DNA of 64,000 bases from Modicisalibacter coralii (lineage in GTDB: Bacteria > Pseudomonadota > Gammaproteobacteria > Pseudomonadales > Halomonadaceae), in assembly GCF_004117855.1 (NCBI RefSeq), contig NZ_QWBW01000006.1, positions 62,001-126,000 on the forward strand, given 5' to 3'. Below are positions 1 to 8,230 of the stretch, one piece after another. How positions within the stretch are numbered: the first letter of the stretch is position 1; every line of letters starts with the position of its first letter. Position numbers and translations under genes: made by a program. The notes beneath the pieces were generated by a model. It saw nothing but the letters and a program-made list of their open reading frames with translations, was not told where the DNA came from and ran no database searches.

Positions 1-712
1 TCACCGTGAAGCCCAGCCCGCGGGCCACGGCGTCGAGCACCATGGCGACCTCGTTGGTGAAACCCTGGCGGGGAAAATGGCTCATCGAGCGGAATTCGCC
101 GGCGAAGTTGGCGCGCAGCAACTGACCGGCGTGATTGAGCCCATCCGAATAGTTGATGAAGCCCAGCGCCATCAATTCCTGCAACGAGGTCCCGGTGAAG
201 TCGGCCGGGACCACCAGGCACAGCGGCTCCTGATGCCACGGCTCGAAGTGCAGCTCGGGATGCCGCACCCGCTCGGTGACGATGCCCAGGTCGTGTCGCC
301 CGGCCAGCACGCCCTGCACGATCTCGTGGTTGAAGGCGAAGCTGTAATTCACCGTCAGCCCCGGGTGCATCTGCTGATAGCCGAGAATGAACGGGTAGAA
401 CATCAGCCCGATGCTGCCCGGCGAGGCGACACGGCACTCCCCGGAGTGCGGGGACTCGTTGTCCAGCGAGTGGCGAAAATGCTCGTGCTCGGCGAACAGT
501 CGAATGGCGTAGTCGTAGGCACGTCGCCCCGCCTCGGTGAGCGTGAAGCGTCGTCCATGGCGGTTGAGCAGCGGCTTGCCGAGATACTTTTCCAGCTTGC
601 GGATGTGCTGACTGACCCCCGGCTGGGTCATGTCCAGACGGCGTGCAGTGTGCGTGAAGCTGCCGGTCTCTACCAGCGTGATGAAGGTACGAAAGTACTG
701 GGCGTTGAACAT
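1..712 (-). CDS. LysR-family transcriptional regulator (3' end outside window)
   Basis: The minus strand from 712 down to the window edge reads as an open LysR-type regulator of at least 237 residues. It begins MFNAQYFRTF and has a winged helix-turn-helix in residues 1-60 (TGSFTHTARRLDMTQPGVSQ). The LysR substrate-binding domain starts at about residue 90. The C-terminus lies beyond position 1. It is divergent from ppnN across a 283-bp gap, so it may control that gene or an unseen neighbour, as LysR regulators often do. The effector cannot be told from sequence. Confidence 0.9.
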   Translation of the reverse strand, partial: MFNAQYFRTFITLVETGSFTHTARRLDMTQPGVSQHIRKLEKYLGKPLLNRHGRRFTLTEAGRRAYDYAIRLFAEHEHFRHSLDNESPHSGECRVASPGSIGLMFYPFILGYQQMHPGLTVNYSFAFNHEIVQGVLAGRHDLGIVTERVRHPELHFEPWHQEPLCLVVPADFTGTSLQELMALGFINYSDGLNHAGQLLRANFAGEFRSMSHFPRQGFTNEVAMVLDAVARGLGFTV

Positions 713-995
713 GGATCGAGGGGTCCACTCGCTGGAAGTCATTGGTGGCGCGGCACAAGCGACGCCCCCGGGTCGGCGACACGGCTGGCCATGCCCAGGC
801 CGATCAGGACACCGCCACAAGCTTAACAAAAATGCCCGCGCCCCGCAGCGCTGCGGGGACGAGAGCGGCGTGTTAGCATCGACGAAGACACTTCCCCGGA
901 CCCGACAGATCACTGTCGGCGAGTGGCAGAATCGGCCTGACGAACGCTTGCCAGGGATTCGCCCTCGCCGGGGGCGGCATGACAAGGAACCCTAG

Positions 996-2360
996 ATGCC
1001 CGAAACGATATCCACGACGATTTCCCCGGAAGGCAGCCTCGAGGTCCTCTCCCAGCAGGAGGTCAACCGCCTGCGAGACACCTCGGCCAACGGCCTTCAC
1101 GACCTGCTGCGGCGTTGCGCGCTGGCGGTCCTCAATTGCGGCTCGCCCACCGACGACGGCCTGGCCGTGATGGAAGCCTTCCACGACTTCGACATCGAGG
1201 TGCTGCAGCAGGACCGCGGCATTCGCCTCAAGCTCACCAACGCCCCGGACGAAGCCTTCGTCGACGGGCACATGATCCGCGGCATTCGCGAGCACCTGTC
1301 GGCGGTGCTGCGCGACATCGTCTACGTCTTCAACGAAATCCAGCAGCAGCCGCGCTTCGACCTCTCCACCGGCGAGGGCACCACCAATGCGGTGTTCCAT
1401 ATCCTGCGCAACGCCGGCACCCTGAAATCCTCGCGCGAACCCAGCCTGGTGGTCTGCTGGGGCGGTCACTCGATCACCCGCGAGGAGTACGACTACACCA
1501 AGGACGTCGGCTACCATCTGGGCCTGCGCGACATGGACATCTGCACCGGCTGTGGCCCGGGCGCCATGAAGGGGCCGATGAAGGGCGCCAACGTCGCCCA
1601 CGCCAAGCAGCGTCGCAAGCACGGGCGCTATCTGGGCATTTCGGAGCCCGGCATCATCGCCGCCGAGTCACCCAACCCGATCGTCAACGAGCTGGTGGTG
1701 ATGCCCGACATCGAGAAGCGCCTCGAGGCGTTCATCCGGGTCGGTCACGGGATCATCGTCTTTCCCGGCGGCGTGGGCACCGCGGAAGAGATCCTCTACC
1801 TGCTGGGCATCCTGCTGCACCCGTCGAATGCCGACACGCCCTTCCCGGTGATCCTCACCGGGCCGTCGAGCGCCGCCGAGTACTTCAAGCGCATCGATGA
1901 ATTCCTCGCCTATACCCTCGGCGAGTCGGTACGCCAGCGCTACCGCATCATCATCGACGACCCGATCGGCGTGGCCCGCGCCATGCGCGAGGGGATCGAC
2001 GAAGTCGCCGAATTCCGGCGCGCTCACAACGATGCCTTCTACTTCAACTGGCGCCTCAACGTGCAGCCGGCCTTCCAGCAGCCCTTCGAGCCCACCCACG
2101 AGGCGATGGCCGGGCTCGAGCTGCATCGTGAGCTGCCGGTCCACGAACTGGCCGCCAACCTGCGGCGTGCCTTTTCCGGCATCGTCGCCGGCAACGTCAA
2201 GGAACCCGGCATCCGCGCGATCGAGGCCCGCGGCCCCTTCCGCCTGCATGCCGAAGCCGAACTGATGGAACGCCTCGACGCCCTGCTCGGCTCCTTCGTC
2301 ACCCAGGGCCGCATGAAGCTGCCGGGACGCGAGTACGTGCCCTGCTACACCTTGAAATGA
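996..2360 (+). CDS. ppnN: Pyrimidine/purine nucleotide 5'-monophosphate nucleosidase PpnN (YgdH)
   Basis: 454 residues, the same length as E. coli PpnN, and alike throughout. Family knowledge: it cleaves nucleoside 5'-monophosphates to base and ribose-5-phosphate in the cytosol and is regulated by (p)ppGpp. The LOG-fold signature PGGVGTAEE is at residues 257-265. It sits in the central Rossmann-like domain, preceded by the N-terminal extension (about 1-140) and followed by the C-terminal cap typical of the long LOG class. It is monocistronic. A hairpin without a clear U-tract follows at 2365-2386. Its place far from other nucleotide genes is unremarkable. Confidence 0.95.
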   Translation: MPETISTTISPEGSLEVLSQQEVNRLRDTSANGLHDLLRRCALAVLNCGSPTDDGLAVMEAFHDFDIEVLQQDRGIRLKLTNAPDEAFVDGHMIRGIREHLSAVLRDIVYVFNEIQQQPRFDLSTGEGTTNAVFHILRNAGTLKSSREPSLVVCWGGHSITREEYDYTKDVGYHLGLRDMDICTGCGPGAMKGPMKGANVAHAKQRRKHGRYLGISEPGIIAAESPNPIVNELVVMPDIEKRLEAFIRVGHGIIVFPGGVGTAEEILYLLGILLHPSNADTPFPVILTGPSSAAEYFKRIDEFLAYTLGESVRQRYRIIIDDPIGVARAMREGIDEVAEFRRAHNDAFYFNWRLNVQPAFQQPFEPTHEAMAGLELHRELPVHELAANLRRAFSGIVAGNVKEPGIRAIEARGPFRLHAEAELMERLDALLGSFVTQGRMKLPGREYVPCYTLK

Positions 2361-2364
2361 ATCA

Positions 2365-2386
2365 CGGCCCGGAATGCTCCGGGCCG
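2365..2386 (+). terminator. Hairpin after ppnN
   Basis: A perfect 9-bp stem (2365-2373 with 2378-2386) and ATGC loop lie 4 nt after the ppnN stop. A second GC-rich hairpin (GCCCCGG/CCGGGGC) follows at about 2395-2416. Neither has a U-tract, so the pair may act as a 3'-end stabiliser or a weak bidirectional terminator between convergent genes. Confidence 0.45.
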
Positions 2387-2436
2387 CCATGCATCGCCCC
2401 GGTCGCTCGGCCGGGGCGGCGTCGAGGGGCTTGCCG

Positions 2437-2808
2437 TCAGGCGCCGCGGCGCCGCCACCCCACCAGCAGGGCATGCCCCAGCAGACCCAGGGCCGTGCCG
2501 TGGGAAAGCACCATCAGGCGATCGACCCCGCCCTGGCTCCACTGCCAGATCGCCACCAGCGCCAGGCCCAGCACCAGCCTGAGCGCCAGACTGGTCAACA
2601 GCCCCGGCAGGCGACGTCTTGCCGGCGCCTCGAGCACTCGCCACGAGAGCAGTGCCCCGACGAGCACCACGACCAGCGCCCCCGTCAGCAGCCACAGGCG
2701 ATCCGACTGGCCGGCGGCGTGCAGATAGCGCGGCAGGGTCGCCAGCAGGGCGATCGCCACGCCCACCATCACGCTGACCCGCTCGGGCGTCATCAGGTTG
2801 GGTTTCAC
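2437..2808 (-). CDS. Small membrane protein of unknown function
   Basis: 123 residues with about four hydrophobic segments (near 12-30, 40-60, 75-95 and 100-118) and an Arg-rich C-terminal end (WRRRGA), so an inner-membrane protein. I chose the GTG at 2808 because AAGGAGGTGA lies just upstream, overlapping the end of the flavodoxin gene; ATG 2793 is too far from that site. It starts 14 bp after the flavodoxin stop and is surely co-transcribed with it. I do not recognise a family. A role tied to the flavodoxin is only suggested by the operon. Confidence 0.75.
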   Translation of the reverse strand: MKPNLMTPERVSVMVGVAIALLATLPRYLHAAGQSDRLWLLTGALVVVLVGALLSWRVLEAPARRRLPGLLTSLALRLVLGLALVAIWQWSQGGVDRLMVLSHGTALGLLGHALLVGWRRRGA

Positions 2809-2821
2809 CACGTCACCTCCT

Positions 2822-3286
2822 TCAGGCCTGACGAAGCTGCTGCTCGGCGATCCAGCGCTCCGCCCAGGGAACGGCCTCGTCGTCGGCCATGAAGGTTTCC
2901 ATGGCATCGATCTCGAGGCGTTCGCCGAGCCGTTGTGCCCCGAGATCCTCGAGCAGGGCGTCGAGACTGCGCCCTCCGCCGCAGAAGCTATCGACATAGG
3001 AGCTGTCGCCCAGCGCGATCAGCCCGTAGCGCAGCGCTGTCAGGGTCGGCGGGCGTTCCTTGAGCGCCCGCACGAACGGCGTCAGATTGCCGGGCACGTC
3101 GCCGCTGCCGGTGGTCGAGGTGCAGAACAGCGCCAGATCGGGCAACGGATCGACGAGGTCCTCGAGGGTGGGCTGCTCGAGGATGTCGACCTCGTAGCCG
3201 GCCTCTTCGAACAGCGGCTTGACCTGCTCGGCGACATCCAGGGCACCGCCGTAGACGGTACCGACGAAGATCTTCAAGGTAGGCAT
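2822..3286 (-). CDS. MioC-like short flavodoxin
   Basis: 154 residues covering one flavodoxin domain. The FMN phosphate loop is at the N-terminus (FVGTVYGGA, residues 7-15) and the isoalloxazine-contacting loops are at about 55-62 (STTGSGD) and 92-100 (ALGDSSYVD). Family knowledge: MioC/YqcA-type flavodoxins carry electrons for radical or biotin-synthase-type reactions. It is first in a two-gene unit with the small membrane protein downstream and is divergent from the DUF2788 gene. MioC rather than YqcA is a guess, so I give no symbol. Confidence 0.85.
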   Translation of the reverse strand: MPTLKIFVGTVYGGALDVAEQVKPLFEEAGYEVDILEQPTLEDLVDPLPDLALFCTSTTGSGDVPGNLTPFVRALKERPPTLTALRYGLIALGDSSYVDSFCGGGRSLDALLEDLGAQRLGERLEIDAMETFMADDEAVPWAERWIAEQQLRQA

Positions 3287-3331
3287 GTATCGGACTTGCT
3301 TGAGGAATTTGCTCGGATATTACCACGGAAA

Positions 3332-3372
3332 CGCCACCGAGGCAGCGCCGCAGGCGGGCTGCCTCGGTGGCG
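3332..3372. promoter_or_regulatory. 15-bp perfect palindrome in a divergent promoter region
   Basis: Arms 3332-3346 and 3358-3372 are perfect inverted repeats of 15 bp separated by 11 nt. They lie between the divergent starts at 3286 and 3415. The right arm covers the expected -35 region of a promoter whose -10 would be TATACT at 3382-3387. It could be an operator or a cruciform. A terminator is less likely because no gene ends here. Confidence 0.5.
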
Positions 3373-3414
3373 CAGGCCGGCTATACTCGTCGCTTTGCCG
3401 GGGGCACGCAGCGC

Positions 3415-3624
3415 ATGGATCAGACCTTCGAGACCTGGGCCACGCCGCTGATGATCGGCGGACTGATCCTGTTCATGGGCTTCATCATCTGGGACCTGGC
3501 GCGCCAGTCGCGCGCGGGCCGTTTCGGTAGCGTGATGCTGTTCATGGTGCTGGGCGCCGGCCTGCTCGCCTTCGTGATCAAGGTGGTGATCACGTATTTG
3601 ATGGAGAGCGGCGGCGGTCTCTAG
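3415..3624 (+). CDS. DUF2788-family small membrane protein
   Basis: 69 residues (MDQTFETWATPLM...) with two membrane helices at about 10-28 and 40-62, joined by a short cytoplasmic loop (DLARQSRAGRFG). This matches the DUF2788 family known from Pseudomonas and Halomonas, whose function is unknown. The internal ATG at 3415 is preferred over an upstream in-frame ATG because the shorter product matches the family length and start. A TATACT box lies 28 nt upstream. It ends 24 bp before the convergent prpE stop. Confidence 0.8.
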   Translation: MDQTFETWATPLMIGGLILFMGFIIWDLARQSRAGRFGSVMLFMVLGAGLLAFVIKVVITYLMESGGGL

Positions 3625-3648
3625 GGCCAGGGCCGCCGCCGCTGTACG

Positions 3649-5562
3649 TCACTCCGCCGGCCGGGCCTGCCCGGCGGCACCGATTCGGCGTTCGATCATG
3701 CTCTCGTGGACGTCCTGCAGGCTGGCCGGGTCGTCGATGGTCGACGGCATGCCATACGCCTCGCCGTCGGCGATATTGCGCAGCAGCTTGCGCAGGATCT
3801 TGCCCGAGCGGGTCTTGGGCAGGCGCGGCACCACCAGCACCTGGTGGAGGCAGGCGATGCCGCCGATGCGTTCGCGCACCAGGGCGACCAGGGCGCGCTC
3901 GAGCGCCTCGTCATCGCCGTCGAAGCCGTCCTTGGGAATCACCAGCGCGATCGGCACCTGCCCTTTCAGCGCGTCCTGAATGCCGATCACCGCGCACTCG
4001 GCCACCGCCGGATGCGCGCCCACGACCTCTTCCATCTCGCCCGTGGACAGCCGGTGCCCCGCCACGTTGATCACGTCGTCGGTGCGCCCCATGACGAACA
4101 GATACCCGTCCTCGTCGAAATAGCCACCGTCGCCGGTCAGGTAATAGCCCGGATAGGCGGCCAGATAGGCGCGCTGGAAACGCGCCGGATCGCGCCAGAT
4201 GCCGGCCAGGCAGCCCGGCGGCAGGGGTTCGCGAATCACCACACTGCCCTGGGTGCCGGGCGCGGCCCTGTCGCCGTGCGGGTCGAGCACCTCGACGGCG
4301 TACCCCGGCACCGGCATGGTGGCCGAACCGGCCTTGGTCGGCATGGGCTCCAGGCCCTGCAGGTTGGCGGCGATCGGCCAGCCGGTCTCGGTCTGCCACC
4401 AGTGGTCGATCACCGGAATCTTCAGCAGGTCCTCGAGCCAGTAGAACGTCGGCGGATCGAGCCGCTCGCCGGCCAGGAACAGGGTGCGCAGACAGCCGAT
4501 GTCGTGCTTCTCCAGCCAGTGGCCGTCGGGATCCTCCTTCTTGATCGCCCGGAACGCCGTGGGGGCGGTGAAGAAGGCGCGAACCCGGTATTCCTCGATG
4601 AGCCGCCAGAACGCCCCGGCATTCGGCGTGCGCACGGGCTTGCCCTCGTAGACCAGCGTGGTGCAGCCGTAGATCAAGGGTGCATAGACGATATAGGAAT
4701 GCCCCACCACCCAGCCCACGTCGGAGGCCGAGAAGAACACCTCGCCGGGCGACATGCCGTAGACACGCTCCATGGAATAGTGCAGTGCCACGGCATGGCC
4801 GCCATGGTCGCGGACCACCCCCTTCGGCTTGCCGGTGGTCCCCGACGTGTAAAGAATGTAGAGCGGGTCGGTCGCCGCCACCGGGACGCACGCCGCCGGC
4901 TCGGCCGTCTCGATCACCGTGCGCCAGTCATGATCGCGATCGCCGAGTTCGGCCGTCAGCGCTTCCCGCTGCAGGATCACGCAGACCTCGGGGCGGTGGG
5001 TACTCTGCGCCAGCGCGGCGTCGAGAATCGGCTTGTAGGGAATCACCCGGTCGACCTCGACACCGCAGGAGGCGGCGATCACCACCCGCGGTTCGGCGTC
5101 GTCGATGCGTACCGCCAGTTCGTGCGCCGCGAAACCGCCGAACACCACCGAGTGCACGGCACCCAGTCGGGCACAGGCGTACATCGCGACCAGCGCCTCG
5201 GGGACCATCGACATGTAGATGACCACCCGGTCGCCCTTGGTCACGCCCAGTTCCCGCAACGCACCGGCGAATCGCGCCACCTCGTCGCGCAGTTGCCGAT
5301 AGCTCAGGGTCCGCTTGCTCCGGGTGACCGGCGAGTCCCAATGAATGGCCGGCTGATCGCCGCGCCCGGTCTCGACGTGATGGTCGAGCGCCACGTGGCA
5401 GGTATTCAGCACGCCGTCGCCGTACCAGCGCGCATGACCCTGTTCGTCATACGCGAGAATGGTCCCGGGTGGACTGAACCAGGGGATGCGCTCAGCCTGC
5501 TCCGCCCAGAAGGCAGCGGGTTCCTGGATCGCGAGTCGGTATTCGGTCTGATAGGCGCTCAT
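3649..5562 (-). CDS. prpE: Propionyl-CoA synthetase PrpE
   Basis: 637 residues, usual for PrpE (about 630). It is an acyl-AMP-forming enzyme that makes propionyl-CoA from propionate, ATP and CoA in the cytosol. Visible motifs: the ATP-binding P-loop YTSGTTGKPKGV (about 240-251), the adenylation motif WWQTETGW (about 390) and the acetylatable lysine motif PKTRSGKILRK near the C-terminus, the site through which this class is controlled by acetylation. The start at 5562 has AGGA 5-6 nt upstream. No prpBCD genes are next to it, so propionate oxidation is encoded elsewhere. Acetate as an alternative substrate cannot be excluded. Confidence 0.93.
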   Translation of the reverse strand: MSAYQTEYRLAIQEPAAFWAEQAERIPWFSPPGTILAYDEQGHARWYGDGVLNTCHVALDHHVETGRGDQPAIHWDSPVTRSKRTLSYRQLRDEVARFAGALRELGVTKGDRVVIYMSMVPEALVAMYACARLGAVHSVVFGGFAAHELAVRIDDAEPRVVIAASCGVEVDRVIPYKPILDAALAQSTHRPEVCVILQREALTAELGDRDHDWRTVIETAEPAACVPVAATDPLYILYTSGTTGKPKGVVRDHGGHAVALHYSMERVYGMSPGEVFFSASDVGWVVGHSYIVYAPLIYGCTTLVYEGKPVRTPNAGAFWRLIEEYRVRAFFTAPTAFRAIKKEDPDGHWLEKHDIGCLRTLFLAGERLDPPTFYWLEDLLKIPVIDHWWQTETGWPIAANLQGLEPMPTKAGSATMPVPGYAVEVLDPHGDRAAPGTQGSVVIREPLPPGCLAGIWRDPARFQRAYLAAYPGYYLTGDGGYFDEDGYLFVMGRTDDVINVAGHRLSTGEMEEVVGAHPAVAECAVIGIQDALKGQVPIALVIPKDGFDGDDEALERALVALVRERIGGIACLHQVLVVPRLPKTRSGKILRKLLRNIADGEAYGMPSTIDDPASLQDVHESMIERRIGAAGQARPAE

Positions 5563-6004
5563 GGAAATCCTGACCTTTGATGATGGTTGTTGTCAGCCGT
5601 GTGGTCGACGCCGCCACAACGATTGTTGACACTCTAGGTCAGGGGCGAACTTTTGCCTTCATACCATGGCCTAAAACCGGCACAGCGAGCGAGTCTTCGT
5701 GATCTGCGACAAGCCGCGTGACAAAATTGTCGACAAAGAGACGCAAGGACCGTCATGACGGCAAACGCTACGCTGATTTATCGTGAAATCCACCCCAGCG
5801 CCCCGATTGCGCGGTGAATGAAGTTTCACTAAATCAGTAATGAAGGCAGACCCGATAGGCTCAGAATCACGATCAGCGAGTCGCCTAACGGTTTCCGGCG
5901 CCAGGGCCGCAGGCCCTCGCGCGATCACCGCGTACGAGACACGACAAGAACACCGACGCGGCACCGGCCCCTCTCCCGCTGGGCCGTCACCCCAGGAGGC
6001 GCCA
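5563..6004. other. Intergenic region between prpE and the ArsR-type gene
   Basis: 442 bp without a convincing gene. It must hold both divergent promoters. A perfect 12-bp palindrome, CCGTCATGACGG, lies at 5750-5761 and is a possible operator. AGTTTCACTAAATCAG-like AT-rich DNA follows near 5822. I see no RNA gene or terminator. Confidence 0.5.
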
Positions 6005-6325
6005 ATGACTACCCGCCAGCCCACCGCGACCCTGCTCGAAGGAAGCGGTACGGCGATCAACCAAGCCACCAACCTGCTCAAGGCCATGGCCAACGAGAAC
6101 CGTCTGCGCATCCTCTGCCTGCTCGACGATGGCGAACTGTCGGTTTCCGAGCTCAATGCCCGCCTGGCACTGAGTCAGTCGGCCCTCTCGCAACATCTGG
6201 CGATCCTGCGCCGGGAAGGACTGGTCACCACCCGGCGTGCCTCGCAGACGATCTACTACTCGCTGCAGGGCGACCAGGCGCGCACCCTGGTCGACACCCT
6301 CGCCGGTCTCTACAACAGCGGCTGA
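6005..6325 (+). CDS. ArsR/SmtB-family transcriptional regulator
   Basis: 106 residues. The winged helix-turn-helix spans about 25-90 (LKAMANENRLRILCLL ... SQSALSQHLAILRREGL ... TIYYSLQG). An ideal AGGAGG site ends 7 nt before the ATG at 6005, so I reject a longer in-frame start at 5840. Only one cysteine is present (in RILCLL), so neither the paired-cysteine sulfide sensor of BigR/YgaV nor a classical ELCVCDL metal site is evident. The inducer is therefore unknown. It is divergent from prpE and convergent with sohB. Confidence 0.85.
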   Translation: MTTRQPTATLLEGSGTAINQATNLLKAMANENRLRILCLLDDGELSVSELNARLALSQSALSQHLAILRREGLVTTRRASQTIYYSLQGDQARTLVDTLAGLYNSG

Positions 6326-6334
6326 CCGCAGGCG

Positions 6335-7366
6335 TCAGCGCCGCTGCCAGCCACTGGCCTCCAGGGTCTCGTAGAGCCGCCGGAGGCTTCGCTCGACGCC
6401 GACCGAGGCCGCCAGGCCGACCCGTTCGGCCATCCCGCGGCGCTTCTCCAGGGCGACACTCAGCACCCGGGCACGGGCCATCCGCTCGAGCAGATAGGCT
6501 TCGCTGGTTCCCACGGCATCGATCAACCCCTTTTCCACGGCCTCGCTGCCGTACCAGGTCTCGCCGGTGGCGATGGCCTCGATGTCGAGCCCCGGTCGCC
6601 GCTCGCCGACGAAACGCTTGAACAGCGCGTGGGTGTTCTCGAGCTCATCGACGAACTTCTCGCGTCCCTCCTCGGTGTTTTCGCCGAAGACCGTCAGGGT
6701 CCGCTTGTAGCGTCCCGCGGTCAGCAGTTCGACATCGACGTCGTGACGCTTGAGCAGCCGATGCAGGTTGGGCAGCTGCGCGACCACCCCGATCGACCCG
6801 AGTACCGCGAACGGCGCGGCCTGCACGCGATCGGCGCAGCAGGCCATCATGTAACCGCCACTGGCCGCCACCTTGTCGACGCACACCGTGGTCGAGACCC
6901 CGGCCTGACGCAGTCGGTCAAGTTGCGCCGCCGCCAGGCCATAGGCGTGGACCAGCCCGCCCGCCGATTCGAGCCGCACCACCACCTCGTCGCCCGGTTC
7001 GGAGGCCTCGATCAGCAACGAGACCTCCTCCGCCAGGCGGGCGGTCCCGGACGCCTTGATGTCGCCATGGAAATCGATGACCCAGACCGTGGCACGGCGC
7101 TCGCCGCCCGGCTGGCGATCGCTGTGCTTGTCGTCGCGCTTGAAGGCCTTCTGCGCGAGCTTGCGTCGCTTCTTGTCCAGCGTGGCGAGTTTCAGGCGCC
7201 GCTGCCTGGCCCGGTAGCGGCCATTGAGTTCCTCGATTCTCAGGCGGCTGCGCGCCTGACCGCTACCTCGCCCCTTCGCGGCGACGGCGATCACCGCGAC
7301 CGCCACCACCGTCAGGGTCACCGCTTCCGCGAGGAACAGCCCATAGTCCGACAACCATTCGTTCAC
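6335..7366 (-). CDS. sohB: Inner-membrane serine protease SohB
   Basis: 343 residues from GTG 7366 (AAGGAG 6 nt upstream), close to the 349 of E. coli SohB. One N-terminal membrane helix (about 9-30) is followed by a basic linker and the peptidase S49 domain. Catalytic dyad of the family: Ser near residue 169 in VAASGGYMM and Lys near 221 in AGRYKRTLT. Family knowledge: it is a signal-peptide-peptidase-like protease facing the periplasm. The stop lies 9 bp from the convergent ArsR gene end. Confidence 0.92.
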   Translation of the reverse strand: MNEWLSDYGLFLAEAVTLTVVAVAVIAVAAKGRGSGQARSRLRIEELNGRYRARQRRLKLATLDKKRRKLAQKAFKRDDKHSDRQPGGERRATVWVIDFHGDIKASGTARLAEEVSLLIEASEPGDEVVVRLESAGGLVHAYGLAAAQLDRLRQAGVSTTVCVDKVAASGGYMMACCADRVQAAPFAVLGSIGVVAQLPNLHRLLKRHDVDVELLTAGRYKRTLTVFGENTEEGREKFVDELENTHALFKRFVGERRPGLDIEAIATGETWYGSEAVEKGLIDAVGTSEAYLLERMARARVLSVALEKRRGMAERVGLAASVGVERSLRRLYETLEASGWQRR

Positions 7367-7506
7367 GCTCGACTCCTTGTTCCGGCTACGCGTTGCGAAT
7401 ACTCTCGCTCGAGGCAACGACAAGGGCCTCTACCGGCGCCCCACTTGCTTCAAACGAGTGTCTTAAATATGCTCCCCGATACCATCGCCCATAGCAGGAA
7501 GCCGCA

Positions 7507-7818
7507 ATGAGCAACACCCCCAGCGTCATCGACACCCTCAAGGCACGTTTCGATCCCCAGGCCGCCAAGGGCATGAACGAGACCTTCCAGTTCCTGATCA
7601 GTGACGCCGACGACTATTATCTCCAGATCGAGGATGGCACGCTGGACATCCAGCAAGGCGAACACGACGATCCCTCGGTCACGCTGAGCACCGACAGCGC
7701 CACGCTCAAGGGTGTCCTCAAGGGCGAATTGAACGGCATGCAGGCCTTCATGTCGGGGCGCCTCAAGGCCAGCGGCAACGTCATGCTGGCGACCAAGCTG
7801 TCACAGCTGTTTCCCTGA
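7507..7818 (+). CDS. SCP2 sterol-binding-domain protein
   Basis: 103 residues that form a single SCP2 domain (ETFQFLISDADDYYLQIEDG ... TLKGVLKGELNGMQAFMSGRLKASGNVMLATKL). Family knowledge: the fold has a hydrophobic tunnel that binds lipids or fatty acyl-CoA; bacterial single-domain members are poorly understood. It is monocistronic, divergent from sohB, and followed by a strong hairpin. No signal peptide is seen, so it is cytosolic. Confidence 0.85.
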   Translation: MSNTPSVIDTLKARFDPQAAKGMNETFQFLISDADDYYLQIEDGTLDIQQGEHDDPSVTLSTDSATLKGVLKGELNGMQAFMSGRLKASGNVMLATKLSQLFP

Positions 7819-7839
7819 CCCCTGCTCCCGCTTCCCGCA

Positions 7840-7878
7840 ACGACGAGGGCCCCGCCGATTTGGCGGGGCCCTCGTCGT
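7840..7878. terminator. 17-bp stem-loop between convergent SCP2 and ihfA genes
   Basis: Perfect 17-bp arms (7840-7856 and 7862-7878) with a GATTT loop lie between the convergent stops at 7818 and 7900. The U-tract is poor on both strands, but the position and stem strength fit a bidirectional terminator ending the translation operon. Confidence 0.75.
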
Positions 7879-7899
7879 CATGCGTGCGGAAGCCTGGCA

Positions 7900-8202
7900 T
7901 CAGGGGTGCTGACCGTCGTAATCCTCGACCCGGGCCTTGAGCTTCTGGCCGGGGCGGAAGGTCACGACGCGACGCGCCGAAATCGGAATCTCCTCACCGG
8001 TCTTGGGGTTGCGTCCCGGCCGTTCGCGCTTGTCGCGAAGATCGAAGTTGCCGAATCCGGACAGCTTCACCTGTTCGTTCTCGCGCAGACAGCCGCGAAT
8101 CTCCTCGAAGAACGCTTCCACCATCGACTTGGCTTCGCGCTTGGATACGCCCAGCTCGGTATGCAGATGTTCGGCCAGCTCCGCTTTGGTCAACGCACCC
8201 AT
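7900..8202 (-). CDS. ihfA: Integration host factor subunit alpha
   Basis: 100 residues, standard for IhfA. It has the DNABII fold with the DNA-bending beta-arm motif ([23 protein letters not shown], about 61-83). With IhfB it bends DNA at specific sites in transcription and recombination. Start ATG 8202 ([13 protein letters not shown]) has GGAG upstream; earlier in-frame starts lie inside the pheT-ihfA gap and are not family-like. It is last in the thrS-infC-rpmI-rplT-pheS-pheT-ihfA operon, the classical gammaproteobacterial order. Confidence 0.96.
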   Translation of the reverse strand: MGALTKAELAEHLHTELGVSKREAKSMVEAFFEEIRGCLRENEQVKLSGFGNFDLRDKRERPGRNPKTGEEIPISARRVVTFRPGQKLKARVEDYDGQHP

Positions 8203-8230
8203 GATCACTCCCTCGTGCTGGATGACGGCA

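Noticed and set aside
77-826. Long plus-strand reading frame over the first 700 bp
   Set aside because: It is the antisense of the LysR regulator, whose minus-strand translation gives a complete HTH and ligand-domain start.
3706-5580. 624-codon plus-strand frame opposite prpE
   Set aside because: High GC leaves the antisense frame open; the translation is Arg/His/Gly-rich with no domain, and prpE on the other strand is certain.
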